64,000 nt of DNA from Thiosulfatimonas sediminis (lineage in GTDB: Bacteria; Pseudomonadota; Gammaproteobacteria; Thiomicrospirales; Thiomicrospiraceae). Below, piece after piece: positions 53,452-63,816 of the stretch. The stretch lies in assembly GCF_011398355.1 (NCBI RefSeq), contig NZ_AP021889.1, positions 2,294,001 to 2,358,000 of the forward strand. The letters are read 5' to 3'. Position 1 is the stretch's first letter. Every line of letters starts with the position of its first letter. A program made the translations under genes and the position numbers. The notes beneath the pieces are model-generated. The model worked only from the letters and a program-made list of their open reading frames with translations. It searched no databases and was not told where the DNA came from.

Positions 53452-53946
53452 ATGACGAAAACTTTTATACCAAACGCGGAACACTCAACCGAAATCGTCG
53501 CAGCCTATGCCAAAGCATTCGGGCAATTAACGCAGGCCTCCATCTATAGCGAACTGGCACCACTTTTGGCAGAAGACATCTATTTTGAAGACCCATTCAA
53601 TCAACTTCACGGCAAAACGCGAACCTTACAATTATTCGCACATATGTTCGCCACCGTGCAACAACCCAAATTCATCGTCAGCGACTGCGCACTTGGCAAT
53701 CCCTCTATGCATACGGCCTACCTTTATTGGCAATTTCATTTTGTCTACAAAGGTCAATCGCAACAGTTTGATGGTATGAGCAAAATATTAATCAACCAGA
53801 ACGGCTTGATTTATTCACACATTGACTACTGGAATCCGGCTAAAAATCTCTATTCAAAAATTCCAGTCCTAGGCTGGATTTTAAGCAAAATCAATCGTAA
53901 ATTGGCGTTACCAGACAACTGGCAGGCCTCTAAAAATACGGACTAA
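53452..53946 (+). CDS. SnoaL/NTF2-like domain protein
   Basis: A 164-residue protein with an NTF2/SnoaL-like cone fold pattern: LLAEDIYFEDPFNQLHGKTRTLQLFAHMF and HFVYKGQSQQFDGMSKILINQNGLIYSHIDYWNPAKNLY. Such proteins follow SDR genes in this conserved cluster (HIDYWDP-type motif). Catalytic role unknown. It starts 11 bases after the SDR stop. Confidence 0.88.
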   Translation: MTKTFIPNAEHSTEIVAAYAKAFGQLTQASIYSELAPLLAEDIYFEDPFNQLHGKTRTLQLFAHMFATVQQPKFIVSDCALGNPSMHTAYLYWQFHFVYKGQSQQFDGMSKILINQNGLIYSHIDYWNPAKNLYSKIPVLGWILSKINRKLALPDNWQASKNTD

Positions 53947-53951
53947 ACGCC

Positions 53952-55280
53952 ATGCCAACACCCCATAACATCCCCCCACTCAGCCTGTCTCTACAGCATC
54001 GCAATGCGCTGCATTACGGAATGCTCGGCTTTCCCCTCGCTTTGCTTGGCATTCCACTCTACCTTTATTTGCCCAACTACTATCACCAAAGCTTTTCGAT
54101 GAGCCTTGCCTTAATCGGCAGCGCCTTACTGGCCGCACGTTTGTTTGATGTCTTAACCGATCCTTTTATCGGCTGGCTAAGCGACCGCTTAAAACTGCAT
54201 CCATCGCGATTTTTGCAGCGACAATGGCAAATCATTTTAGGTATTGTGTTTTTATCAGGCGGCACTTATCAGCTATTTTTTCCAAGCAACAACCCTGGCT
54301 GGGGCTACTTATTTATCTGGAGTTTTATTACCTATTTAGGCTGGACCTTGACTCAAGTCCCGCATCAAGCGATGAACGCGGAAATCTCCAGCGAAAGTTT
54401 GCAAAAAACACGACTGGCCAGCTATCGCGAAGCCTTTGCCATTCTTGGGGTGATGGTGGTCATCATTTTACCGGCACTACTGGGGCTGGATGCCAACAGC
54501 GAGATGTTCTATCAACTGGTATTTTTGCTTTTGTTGGTTTCGGCAATAATTGGCGCACTTAGCCTCTTTTTTCTGCGCCAAGACCGCGTTATAGAACAAT
54601 TAGAAGAAGAGTCACATTCGGTAAAAGCCCCCAGCCTGCTGTATGTCCTTAGCAAGCTGTGGCGTGAACACCGCCTAGTCTTTTCGATTATGCCAAGCTA
54701 CTTCACCAATAATTTAGCGAATGCCATTCCGGCGACGCTGTTTATGATTTTTGTCAGTGACTACCTCGAATTGAGCGAATACACTGGCCTATTTTTATTG
54801 ACCTATTTCATAGCCGGAATCGTTGCGCTACCGGTCTGGTTCAAGCTGGCGCAATTTTTCAATAAATACGAAATCTGGCAAGCGTCGATGTTGCTTGCCA
54901 GCTTAAGCTTTATTGGCGTCTTTACCTTACAAGCCGGTGACTGGCTTGGCTTTTTGTTTATCTGTATCTTGACCGGACTGAGCTTGGGCATCGACATCGC
55001 GATGCCAACCTCGATTCAAGCAGACCTAACGCAAGATGTCTTGTCCGAAAAATTACCGACCAGCGGCCTTCTTTTTGGTATTTGGGGAATGCTCACTAAG
55101 CTATCACTGGCGTTGGCGATCGGGATCAGCTTTCCACTATTGGATTGGGCGCAAAACAATCATTTTATCCCACAAGTAATTTTGTTATTGTTGTATGCCG
55201 CTGTACCGATTCTATTAAAAATCGGGGCTTGGTGGTTACTGGTCAACCTCTCTGATCAGTCTCGTTATAAGGAAGAATAA
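53952..55280 (+). CDS. MFS transporter, GPH/MelB-like
   Basis: A 442-residue membrane protein with about 12 hydrophobic helices. RLFDVLTDPFIGWLSDRLK is the DPxxGxLSDR-type motif of the glycoside-pentoside-hexuronide (MelB-like) family, and RLASYREAFAILGVMVVIILP follows. The helices are complete. In the cluster this could flip or export a lipid or other product, but this is inference; no sugar genes are nearby. It starts five bases after the previous stop. Confidence 0.88.
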   Translation: MPTPHNIPPLSLSLQHRNALHYGMLGFPLALLGIPLYLYLPNYYHQSFSMSLALIGSALLAARLFDVLTDPFIGWLSDRLKLHPSRFLQRQWQIILGIVFLSGGTYQLFFPSNNPGWGYLFIWSFITYLGWTLTQVPHQAMNAEISSESLQKTRLASYREAFAILGVMVVIILPALLGLDANSEMFYQLVFLLLLVSAIIGALSLFFLRQDRVIEQLEEESHSVKAPSLLYVLSKLWREHRLVFSIMPSYFTNNLANAIPATLFMIFVSDYLELSEYTGLFLLTYFIAGIVALPVWFKLAQFFNKYEIWQASMLLASLSFIGVFTLQAGDWLGFLFICILTGLSLGIDIAMPTSIQADLTQDVLSEKLPTSGLLFGIWGMLTKLSLALAIGISFPLLDWAQNNHFIPQVILLLLYAAVPILLKIGAWWLLVNLSDQSRYKEE

Positions 55281-55283
55281 AAA

Positions 55284-55820
55284 ATGCGTAAACTCAAAAA
55301 TTTGTTTCTCTCAGCTTGCTATCTAATCGGCTTATTGCTAACGCCACACGCAAATGCCGCACTGCAAATTGGCGACACAGCACCCAGCTTTAGTCTACAA
55401 GACCAACATCAAAAAATGGTCAGCTTAGAAGACCAACTGGGTAAGTGGGTGGTGTTGTATTTTTATCCCAAAAACGACACACCGGGCTGCACCACCGAAG
55501 CCTGTAGTTTTCGTGACAACATCAACCACCTGATTGCCCAACAGGCGGTCATATTAGGGGTTAGTGTGGATTCGGTTGCCAGCCACAAAGACTTTTCGGA
55601 AAAATTCAAGTTACCGTTTAGCTTACTTGCTGATGAAAATGGCAAGGTTGCCGCTCAGTATGATGCCATTCTCAATCTTGGGGTCGTGAAGTTTGCTCGC
55701 CGTCACAGTTTTATCATTGACCCAACTGGCAAAATTGCCCGCATCTACCGTAATGTCGACCCACAAAAACACGTCGCCGACATCCTTAAAGATTTAAAAC
55801 AACTGCAGGCGGCGCAATGA
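55284..55820 (+). CDS. Exported peroxiredoxin (Bcp/PrxQ-type)
   Basis: A 178-residue peroxiredoxin with a signal peptide cleaved after PHANA. It has the PrxQ motif YPKNDTPGCTTEACSFRDN with the peroxidatic cysteine and a second cysteine five residues later. SVDSVASHKDFSEKFKLPF and the late HSFIIDPTGKIARIYRNV complete the family. It would remove hydroperoxides in the periplasm. The gene is co-transcribed with msrA, overlapping it by four bases. Confidence 0.92.
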   Translation: MRKLKNLFLSACYLIGLLLTPHANAALQIGDTAPSFSLQDQHQKMVSLEDQLGKWVVLYFYPKNDTPGCTTEACSFRDNINHLIAQQAVILGVSVDSVASHKDFSEKFKLPFSLLADENGKVAAQYDAILNLGVVKFARRHSFIIDPTGKIARIYRNVDPQKHVADILKDLKQLQAAQ

Positions 55821-56377
55821 TGACTGAACAATCAAGCGACTTACCGTTTATCGTCTTTGGCATGGGCTGCTTTTGGGGTGCAGAAAAACGCTTAAGTGAA
55901 ATACTCGGCGTCGCCGATGTGGAATCCGGGTATGCCGGTGGCGAGACTCAGAACGCGACCTATCAAGAAGTACTTGGGCTAGAAAAAGCCTTAAAAATGG
56001 GGTTGGCTGAACAGCGTAACCACGCTGAAGTCATTAAGGTCACCTACCACCCAGAACAGGTTTCGTTGGAAACCTTATTAGCGCATTTTTGGGAAAATCA
56101 CAATCCCACACAAGGTGACCGCCAAGGAAATGATGTCGGCAGCAATTATCGCAGTGCCATCTATTACCGTACCGAAGCGGAAAAGCAGTTAGCACACGCC
56201 AGCCGGACGCTCTATCAACAGGCGTTACAAGCTCAAGGTTTTGGCCGAATTACCACCGAAATCGCGGAATTACGCAACTACAGCCGCGCCGAAGAATACC
56301 ACCAAGACTACCTGCAAAAAAATCCTGCAGGATATTGTGGCTTAGGTGGAACCGGTGTGCGCTATCCAGAGAAGTAA
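55817..56377 (+). CDS. msrA: Peptide-methionine (S)-S-oxide reductase MsrA
   Basis: Reduces methionine S-sulfoxide in proteins. The 186-residue product has the catalytic GMGCFWGAEKRL motif, VESGYAGGETQNATYQEV, NHAEVIKVTYHPEQVSL, HNPTQGDRQGNDVGSNYRSAIYY, and EEYHQDYLQKNPAGYC. It overlaps the peroxiredoxin gene (ATGATGA start). Its position at the end of the SDR operon links protein repair to the light/oxidative cluster. Confidence 0.96.
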   Translation: MMTEQSSDLPFIVFGMGCFWGAEKRLSEILGVADVESGYAGGETQNATYQEVLGLEKALKMGLAEQRNHAEVIKVTYHPEQVSLETLLAHFWENHNPTQGDRQGNDVGSNYRSAIYYRTEAEKQLAHASRTLYQQALQAQGFGRITTEIAELRNYSRAEEYHQDYLQKNPAGYCGLGGTGVRYPEK

Positions 56378-56390
56378 CCAGCCGCCAGAC

Positions 56391-56412
56391 AAGCATCGTC
56401 AAAACGATGCTT
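56391..56412 (+). terminator. Hairpin after msrA
   Basis: AAGCATCGT and ACGATGCTT form a 9-bp stem with a four-base loop, 14 bases past the msrA stop. Only CAATCTTT follows, so the T tract is weak. The rest of the 407-base gap to the kinase gene holds no gene that I can support; only a second hairpin near the kinase start. Confidence 0.5.
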
Positions 56413-56742
56413 CAATCTTTAACCACAAAGCGCGCCTGGCGTTCCTCACCTATAGGCTGGCAAGGATTTACTACGGCTCTGTTATCTGTGGCGTTACACT
56501 CGCTCGACATAACACAGTCTTCCAACGCCGTATCTCAAACCATCCACCACTCTTATACTTTGGCAAAAAATAGCCAATAGAGTGTAAAAAGCATACCCTG
56601 TCATTCATACGCAGCATCAATTTACCGGACTGTTTCATGCTCTTTGCCTAGGCCAATGGATTACTAAACGATTATGATATTTTTTCTCAAGGACTTTTCT
56701 GGATACAATGTTGCATACTTCGCTAAAGTTCTTAAGACAGCG

Positions 56743-56770
56743 CAGAATAAGAACCCAGCCTGTTATTCTG
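56743..56770 (+). promoter_or_regulatory. Hairpin in the leader of the hybrid kinase gene
   Basis: CAGAATAA (56743-56750) and TTATTCTG (56763-56770) pair around a 12-base loop, extending to 11 bp with a G-U pair. It ends 14 bases before the ATG, which lacks a clear Shine-Dalgarno sequence, so the structure may limit translation. No function can be assigned from sequence alone. Confidence 0.35.
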
Positions 56771-56784
56771 TGCTTAGTTAAACA

Positions 56785-59700
56785 ATGCGAAACGATTTCA
56801 ACCCCCTATTAAAAAGCAGCGCTTCAATGCAACAAAACTCACTTGCAATCAAAATCAGCTTACTGGTTAGCCTATTAACGGCAATAACCCTGTTTGCCAT
56901 CTATCAGGCAGACCGTGATTTTTATCGCAACAATATTGAGGAACTTGCGCTTAACCACGCCTTACATCACATCCAAGACAGTGAAAAACAGTTTCGTAGT
57001 CAGTTACAAGATGCCCGCGCACTGCTGAACTCAATTAATAAAAATCTGAATTTTCAAAACTATCTACAGCATCTCAACACACCCTCTAGCGATTCTCAGC
57101 GCGACATCGAAGCCTTACTGATGAATTTGACCGAAGCGAACGACCATGTCATGCAACTGCGTTTTTTAAATGCACAAGGCGATGAGTTGATTCGCATCGA
57201 CCGAAACAGTATCGGCTCAACCCCCTACAAAAAAGAGGCCAGCGAGTTACAAAATAAAGCACACCGCTATTACTTCAATCAAGCGCTCAACAGCCACTCG
57301 GCGCAAGTGCAGTTTTCGCCTTTAGACCTCAATATCGAACATAAACAACTAGACACGCCTTACCGCTCTACAATTCGCGCTGTATTAAATGTGTTCGAAA
57401 ATAAGCAATTAGCAGGGGTTTTAGTGGTGAATTTGTTCGCCCAGGATATGCTCGAACATTTAATGAAAATGCCGGAAATCAACGCCATCTTAATGGACGG
57501 TGACGCTTTTCCGATATTGCATCACAACGCCGCTTTTAACTGGGGGATATACCAAAACCCACCCAAAAATCTCAGTGAATCTTATCAATACCAATTGCAG
57601 AAACTGGAAAAGGCGCCACTGGTTAAGCACAACAACAGTCTGCTGGTACGTTTAAATTTACCACTACCACAATCTTTAGTTTTAGCACTGGAAGTAAAAC
57701 CCAGCTATTTAAGCAAAATGAACACACTGCATAACCGCAGCTACTTTTTCAGCGCTGTCTTTGCGCTATTTTTGTTGATTGTTGGTGGACTCATTATTTT
57801 ACGTTTGATGAAAAAACAGCAATACCACATGGCGCAACTGGATAAAAAAATGTTGCTTGCAGTTGAAGGCTCAAACATCGGATTTTGGGAGTTTGACCTA
57901 AACACCGAACATTTCTACTTTGATAACGGAATTAAAAAGGTCTTACCGTTCTTAACCGAAAATCAAGAACTGGCGCTGACACAATTAACCAGCCTGCCGG
58001 ACGGCTTTGCCAGAGGATTACGTGAAATCGCTTATACCGCCAAAAATGCCGAGCTAGAACACACATTACGTGTTGAAGTGCCTTTTGACGTGAATCAACG
58101 CAATCAAGTCTGGTACTTTCAATTTAATATCATGCTTAATCCTGAAGAACATCGCATTTGCGTGGGCATCTGCTATGAAATTACCGACTTCCGTAATTAT
58201 GAACGCCAACTTCAGGATCAAGAAAACCGCTGGCGAACTGCGCTACTCGGCACCGGTGACAGCCTGTGGGAATGGGATGTTCACACCGATACCGTGACCT
58301 TCTCCAAACAACTTTGTAAGATACTTGGCTACAGCGAGGATTGCCAGCTACCGAATATGCAGCAATGGCTAAAGATGATTCATCCGGAAGACCTGAAAGT
58401 AAGCCGCAAACAACTCGACAAAGTGCTCAGCGGGGAAAAAAACCGTTATGAAAATGAAATTCGTGTTAAAGATCGCAATAACCAATACCATTGGATTTTA
58501 GATCGCGGCATCGTATGTGCATTTGATGCCGAAGGTAAAGCCACACGCATGATTGGAACGCACAGCGACATCACAGTAAGTAAATCGAACGAGCTGATTG
58601 CATCACGCTTAACCCATGAAAAAGAACAACTCTTTAACACCATCGACAGCATTTTAATTACCTGCGATCAGTTTGGCACCATTACCCGTTTTAACCGCAC
58701 CGCTGAACATCTATTAATGTATTTCAGTGAAAAAGTTGTTGGTAAACTCAATTTAATCATGCTGCTTGATCCACAAGACATTCTGGATTATGCCCAGCAG
58801 TTCCACCTGAACATTCCCGAACGACAACTTCCACTGAGTTTCCCTACTCTATTGCAAATTCTAAAAGAGCGGCCGCTACGCGCGTTTAACACCACATTTC
58901 GCTCATCGGACGGTTTTAAAATACCGGTCATGCTCTCTATTTTTGTACAACAGAGTGAAGAAACCGGCGAAACAACCTTAATTGTGAATGCCGCAGATAT
59001 GCGTCTGCAACAATCACTGCAAAAAGTACGTGAAGAGTATGAAAACAAATATTTCCACCTGTTTGAACAGTCGTTAGATGGGATTCTTCTAGTCAACGCG
59101 AAAACACTCAGAATTGTCGAGTTCAATCAAGCCGTATGCCGAATGCTTAACTACAGTCCGGAGACATTAAGCAAAATTGATCTGCATGATATTGATGACA
59201 AGGACGATTTTTTCAAAATCAAACAACCCATTAAATTACTGGAAAAAGAGGATTCCATCTCTTTTGAAGACGTTCTATTTGATCGCAATGGACTCGGCAA
59301 AGATGTATTGATTAAAATTCGTAAAATTGTCGTACAAGGGGACGAATTACTGTATTTCATTCTGCACGACATCAGCGAATTTAAACGTGTGCAAAATCGC
59401 TTAGAAGATCAGAGCTCGCGCCTAATACAAGCACAAAGTTTAGGAAAATTAGGCAGCTGGACTTATAACTTTTACACGCAAAAATTCTCATGGTCACTGG
59501 AAGTCTTCACCATCTTCGAGAAAAACCCACTGACCTTTGAACCTTCGCTGGACAAATTCTTCAACCTAATCCATCACGAAGAAAGAGAACGTATAAAGAG
59601 CAAGTTTAACCAAGCCAAAAACAGCGGAAAACTGTATCAAACCGAACACCGTATTCTGCTTTCAGACGGGCGAATTAAACACGTTCTGGAACGCGCCACC

Positions 59701-61779
59701 TTCACCAAAGATGAAAACAATAACATTGTCTTGGCGCAAGGAACGGTGCAAGACATCACCGAAACCAAACAACTCCAGTTACAGTTGATTCGCGCCAAAG
59801 AAGAAGCGGAAAAAGCCAACCAAGCGAAAAGCTATTTCTTAGCGAATATGTCGCATGAAATCCGCACCCCACTTAACGGAATTATTGGGATTAACGAGTT
59901 ACTGAAAAAAACCGATTTAAGTGAAACCCAACAACAATACTTACGAAAATCCGAGCGAACTTCCATCGCCCTAATGAACATCATCAACGACATTCTCGAC
60001 TATTCAAAAATCGAAGCTGGTAAGTTGATTTTAGAACAGACACAATTTGAATTTAGCCACGTAATGGAGAGCTTGGCCGATCTGTTTGCGCTTGAAGCGG
60101 AACGCAAAGGCATTCAACTGGTTTTCTTAATGGATGCCAAAATTCCGACTTATCTGTTGGGCGACCCTTTACGGATCTCCCAAGTATTAAACAACTTGGT
60201 CGGCAATGCGCTTAAATTTACCGAACAAGGCGACATCACCATTGCGGCTAATCTATTAGGAAAGCAAAAAAATCAACTTGAATTGGAGTTTTCAATCACG
60301 GACACCGGTATCGGCATTAATCCAGAAAGCCGCGATCGTCTATTTAAACCCTTCTCGCAAGCCGAAAGTTCCAATACACGTAAATTTGGCGGCACAGGTC
60401 TGGGCTTAATCATCAGTAAACAACTGGTCGAACAGATGAGCGGACACATCTGGTTAGACCCCCATTACAGCTCTGGGAGTCGTTTCCAGTTCACTGTCAA
60501 GCTGCAGATTCCGAGCAAAGAAAGCCTGCCAAAGCTGGCCAACAACGCCAAAACAGCCGCCCCTTTACGTGTTCTGGCACTGCTCAATCGACAAGACGAA
60601 GCGGAGAACTTACAACGCAATTTGAAATATGAAAATATAGGCATGGATATTTGCTATAACCTCGATGACTGCCAACAGTGCATTCAAGAGCATTCATATA
60701 ATCGCATCATTATTGAATTAAACAACTATGCATTCGCCCAAGTTGCCGAACAATTAAGACTAGAAGAGTTTGACGGCTTTGTGCTTTTTATTGCCGAACA
60801 GAAGAAAAACGAACAATTACGCAAACTCATCACGCCGATTCAAGACAAAGTACTGGCCATACTGAATAAGCCAATGATCTACTGCAAAATGATTCGATTG
60901 CTAAAAATGGATAAACCGCTGATCGCCGAAGCGCTTGCTGTTGATGAAGAATACCGTTTTAATGCTCAAGTACTCTTGGTTGAAGATAACAACATCAACC
61001 GATTTGTTGCGCATGATTATCTCAGCGGCTTTGGCATCGATGTTGTCGAAGCGGTTAACGGTTTAGAAGCCGTAAAAATGTGTAAAACCAATAATTTTGA
61101 CTTAATCCTGATGGATCTGCAAATGCCCGTAATGGACGGCTTTGAAGCAGCGCAGAAAATACGCAAATTTGATCAGAATACGCCGATTATTGCCTTAAGT
61201 GCTGCTGTACTTGAAGATGATTTAAAACAATCCGAATATGTCGGAATCAATCGACATCTCAGCAAACCTATTACGATTGGCCAACTGCACGAAACATTAA
61301 GCCACTTCTTGCCAAAACAGCAGACGTCGCCGCAAGTGCAGAATCAAGTATTGCAAGAGCCTCCAGCACCCGAAAAAACGATCAGTGAAAAAGACTCAAC
61401 CCCAATCCAAAACAAGCAACCTGAAGCGCTCGATGACCCTTTCAGCGAAGAACTCTTGATCGACTTTGAGGACATGCAAGAACGCTATGTTAAAGTCGAT
61501 AAGATTCATTTCTTGCTGCAAGAGTTTCTTAAATCCTATTCCCACTTTGCCACGGACACCCAAACACTGCTCGACAGTAGCGCTGAGTTTGACCGCGAAA
61601 TTCACACCTTAAAAGGTGTCTCATCAGTGGTCTGTATGGATCGTTTATTTGCCATCACTAAAGCCTATTACCAAGCCAAAACCGTGGATGAAAAACGCCA
61701 GCTACGCCCGATATTCGAAAATATCTTAGAAAAATCCATTGCCGCTGCACAGGAAACCCTTGCAGAAAAAACCACATAA
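56785..61779 (+). CDS. Hybrid sensor histidine kinase with multiple PAS, receiver and HPt domains
   Basis: A 1664-residue membrane signalling protein. Membrane helices at about 24-40 and 320-342 flank a periplasmic sensor domain. Five PAS-like regions follow (about 357-475, 482-600, 612-735, 751-870 and 880-1000). HisKA has [15 protein letters not shown] with the phospho-accepting H1024. The ATPase domain has the N box [17 protein letters not shown] and GGTGLGL near 1202. A degenerate receiver (about 1230-1340) lacks the Asp, then an intact receiver [11 protein letters not shown]...[14 protein letters not shown] has D1444. An HPt domain ends the protein ([13 protein letters not shown] with H1607). 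No ribosome binding site is obvious; the ATG at 56827 is an alternative start. No response regulator gene is adjacent, so the phosphorelay output is unknown. Confidence 0.93.
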   Translation: MRNDFNPLLKSSASMQQNSLAIKISLLVSLLTAITLFAIYQADRDFYRNNIEELALNHALHHIQDSEKQFRSQLQDARALLNSINKNLNFQNYLQHLNTPSSDSQRDIEALLMNLTEANDHVMQLRFLNAQGDELIRIDRNSIGSTPYKKEASELQNKAHRYYFNQALNSHSAQVQFSPLDLNIEHKQLDTPYRSTIRAVLNVFENKQLAGVLVVNLFAQDMLEHLMKMPEINAILMDGDAFPILHHNAAFNWGIYQNPPKNLSESYQYQLQKLEKAPLVKHNNSLLVRLNLPLPQSLVLALEVKPSYLSKMNTLHNRSYFFSAVFALFLLIVGGLIILRLMKKQQYHMAQLDKKMLLAVEGSNIGFWEFDLNTEHFYFDNGIKKVLPFLTENQELALTQLTSLPDGFARGLREIAYTAKNAELEHTLRVEVPFDVNQRNQVWYFQFNIMLNPEEHRICVGICYEITDFRNYERQLQDQENRWRTALLGTGDSLWEWDVHTDTVTFSKQLCKILGYSEDCQLPNMQQWLKMIHPEDLKVSRKQLDKVLSGEKNRYENEIRVKDRNNQYHWILDRGIVCAFDAEGKATRMIGTHSDITVSKSNELIASRLTHEKEQLFNTIDSILITCDQFGTITRFNRTAEHLLMYFSEKVVGKLNLIMLLDPQDILDYAQQFHLNIPERQLPLSFPTLLQILKERPLRAFNTTFRSSDGFKIPVMLSIFVQQSEETGETTLIVNAADMRLQQSLQKVREEYENKYFHLFEQSLDGILLVNAKTLRIVEFNQAVCRMLNYSPETLSKIDLHDIDDKDDFFKIKQPIKLLEKEDSISFEDVLFDRNGLGKDVLIKIRKIVVQGDELLYFILHDISEFKRVQNRLEDQSSRLIQAQSLGKLGSWTYNFYTQKFSWSLEVFTIFEKNPLTFEPSLDKFFNLIHHEERERIKSKFNQAKNSGKLYQTEHRILLSDGRIKHVLERATFTKDENNNIVLAQGTVQDITETKQLQLQLIRAKEEAEKANQAKSYFLANMSHEIRTPLNGIIGINELLKKTDLSETQQQYLRKSERTSIALMNIINDILDYSKIEAGKLILEQTQFEFSHVMESLADLFALEAERKGIQLVFLMDAKIPTYLLGDPLRISQVLNNLVGNALKFTEQGDITIAANLLGKQKNQLELEFSITDTGIGINPESRDRLFKPFSQAESSNTRKFGGTGLGLIISKQLVEQMSGHIWLDPHYSSGSRFQFTVKLQIPSKESLPKLANNAKTAAPLRVLALLNRQDEAENLQRNLKYENIGMDICYNLDDCQQCIQEHSYNRIIIELNNYAFAQVAEQLRLEEFDGFVLFIAEQKKNEQLRKLITPIQDKVLAILNKPMIYCKMIRLLKMDKPLIAEALAVDEEYRFNAQVLLVEDNNINRFVAHDYLSGFGIDVVEAVNGLEAVKMCKTNNFDLILMDLQMPVMDGFEAAQKIRKFDQNTPIIALSAAVLEDDLKQSEYVGINRHLSKPITIGQLHETLSHFLPKQQTSPQVQNQVLQEPPAPEKTISEKDSTPIQNKQPEALDDPFSEELLIDFEDMQERYVKVDKIHFLLQEFLKSYSHFATDTQTLLDSSAEFDREIHTLKGVSSVVCMDRLFAITKAYYQAKTVDEKRQLRPIFENILEKSIAAAQETLAEKTT

Positions 61780-61892
61780 AACCCTAAATCGCCTAAGCCA
61801 ACCCCGCGCTCAAAACCTCTCCAAAAACGCGATTTGTAGCGCGATACAAGACCCCATCCGTCAGGCTTATTTTTGATCAGCACTCAGCGATC

Positions 61893-61900
61893 AAAAGTTC
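61893..61900. repeat. Candidate 8-bp target duplication beside the IS66 end
   Basis: AAAAGTTC lies directly outside the terminal GTAAGCG of the IS66 element. IS66 elements duplicate 8 bp on insertion, so the far end, outside the window, should be followed by the same eight bases. Unverified until that end is seen. Confidence 0.4.
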
Positions 61901-61915
61901 GTAAGCGTCCGGCAA

Positions 61916-63469
61916 TCACCGGTTGCTAGGTTGCCAATTGTGCGGTAGGAGTTGGTCGATTTGACTGGCTTTATGGGTGGGCAAGCGTTCAAGCACGTCT
62001 TTGAGATAGGCGTAAGGATCCAGGCCGTTATTCTTGGCCGATTGAATCAAGCTCATAATATTCGCCGCACGTTGACCACTGCGCAGACTGCCGGCAAACA
62101 GCCAATTCTTGCGACCTAACGCCCAAGGTCGGATTTGATTTTCCACCCAGTTATTATCGATGGGCAGGCGGCCATCTCCGAGGTATCGGCTTAAGGCATC
62201 CCAACGTTTCAGGCTATAGTGAATCACTTTTTCCGTTGCCCCACCTTTGGGCACTTTTTCTCGATGGACCTGCAGCCATTTGAGCAGCAAGTCCATAATC
62301 GGTTTGGATTTTTGCTGCCGAATGGTCTGTCGTTCCTCTGGGGCTAAGGGTTGAATCTCTTTTTCAATCGCGTAAAGTTGCCCCATTAGTTCAATGGCTT
62401 GAATGGCAATCGTGCTTTTGCCGCTTTCATGCAGTTCCACGAACTTACGACGGGCATGCGCCATGCAACCGACTTCGCTCACGCCTTGCTTAAAACTGGC
62501 TTTGTACCCTGAATAGTCATCGCACACCAACAATCCTTTCCAATCCTGTAGCACCTCTCTTGCGAACTTGCCGTTTCGTCCTTCACTAAAGTGGTAATAC
62601 ACCGCCTTATGTTGTGCATTGGCTGGATTGGTGTAGGCCCACAGATAGGCTTTATGGGTTTTCTTATTCCCCGGCTTGAGCATGGGCACTGGGGTTTCAT
62701 CGGCGTGCAAGACCGGTTGCGTCAGCAAAAAGTCTTTGAGTGCTTGAGCCACCGGTTCAAGTTGAACACCACAGACGCCGACCCATTCGGCTAAAGTGGA
62801 ACTGGGTAATTTAACACCGGCCCGTTCAAAGATCTGAGCTTGACGATACAGCGGTAAGTGATCAGCGTATTTGGCGATGAGCAGATGTGCGAGTAACCCA
62901 GAGGTGGGCAGACCTTTGTCAATGATTTGTGGGGGCATCGGTTTTTGAACCAGAGTTTCACAGGCATCGCACGCCCATTTGGAGCGAATATGACGTTCCA
63001 CTTGAGAGCTACCGGGCAGATAATCCAGCTTCTCACTGACGTCTTCACCAATATGGCGTAATTGACAGCCACATGAACAGGTGGTGGATTCGGGATCATG
63101 ACGGATTTCAAGACGAGGTAGGTTTTCGGGTAGCGGCTGACGCTTAGGTTTTTTCTTTGGTTGCGCTGTGTCGGTTTTGTCTTTGAGAGATTCCAGTTCC
63201 GATTCAATCGCGGCAATGTCGGCATCGGTCACTTCATCCAACAGTGTCATCTGTAAGGCGCTGATCTGTTCACTTTTGTGTGAGAATTTTAGACGTCTGA
63301 GATAGGCTAACTCATAGGTGAGTTGATCGATTTTAAGCTCTTTTTGTTGAATGGCTTTGGCATTGGCCGCAATGCGTTGGTCTTTTTCTTCAACCTGAAC
63401 CAACAACTGCGCCGCCAGTGTTCGTAACTGGTCAGCAGAGAGTTGATGGAGGTTTGGCATTGTTTTCAT
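61916..63469 (-). CDS. tnpC: IS66 transposase TnpC
   Basis: The DDE transposase of the IS66 element, 517 residues. Order: N-terminal coiled coil (LRTLAAQLLVQVEEKDQRI), a zinc-finger-like cluster CSCGCQLRHIGEDVSEKLDY, a long IS66 core with the first Asp in VLHADETPVPML, the second in LLVCDDYSGYK, and the Glu in NNWVENQIRPWALGRKNW. The C-terminal SLIQSAKNNGLDPYAYLKDVLERLP is typical. The ATG at 63469 (MKTMPN) is preferred; an in-frame extension runs back into tnpB. Intact, so possibly active. Confidence 0.95.
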   Translation of the reverse strand: MKTMPNLHQLSADQLRTLAAQLLVQVEEKDQRIAANAKAIQQKELKIDQLTYELAYLRRLKFSHKSEQISALQMTLLDEVTDADIAAIESELESLKDKTDTAQPKKKPKRQPLPENLPRLEIRHDPESTTCSCGCQLRHIGEDVSEKLDYLPGSSQVERHIRSKWACDACETLVQKPMPPQIIDKGLPTSGLLAHLLIAKYADHLPLYRQAQIFERAGVKLPSSTLAEWVGVCGVQLEPVAQALKDFLLTQPVLHADETPVPMLKPGNKKTHKAYLWAYTNPANAQHKAVYYHFSEGRNGKFAREVLQDWKGLLVCDDYSGYKASFKQGVSEVGCMAHARRKFVELHESGKSTIAIQAIELMGQLYAIEKEIQPLAPEERQTIRQQKSKPIMDLLLKWLQVHREKVPKGGATEKVIHYSLKRWDALSRYLGDGRLPIDNNWVENQIRPWALGRKNWLFAGSLRSGQRAANIMSLIQSAKNNGLDPYAYLKDVLERLPTHKASQIDQLLPHNWQPSNR

Positions 63470-63486
63470 GCCGCGGATTATAAAGA

Positions 63487-63816
63487 CTAACTCAGTGATA
63501 AGGAAGTCTCGAGCCGTTGCCAAGGCAAGCCTTGCACCAGTGCCAGACATTGTTCAGGGGAGAGTGTCACGGAATCGCCCCGCCACAGTTCAGCCCAATG
63601 GAATTTACCTTGATTCAAACGTCGAGCACACAGCCAGATGCCTAAGCCATCGTGGATCAGTATCTTCATTCGATTGCCACGCTTATTGGCAAACAGATAC
63701 GCATGATGGGGTTTGGCCTCACCAAACACGGCAATGACACGAGCTAATGCGGTATCGGGTCCTGCACGCATATCCATGGGTTCAGTCGCCAGCCAATAAT
63801 GATCAATGCGAATCAT
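63487..63816 (-). CDS. tnpB: IS66 accessory protein TnpB
   Basis: A 109-residue IS66 Orf2 protein, needed for transposition in active IS66 elements. It has the family pattern YWLATEPMDMRAGPDTALA, FANKRGNRMKILIHDGLGIWL and RLNQGKFHW. It overlaps tnpA by four bases (ATGA). Confidence 0.95.
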   Translation of the reverse strand: MIRIDHYWLATEPMDMRAGPDTALARVIAVFGEAKPHHAYLFANKRGNRMKILIHDGLGIWLCARRLNQGKFHWAELWRGDSVTLSPEQCLALVQGLPWQRLETSLSLS

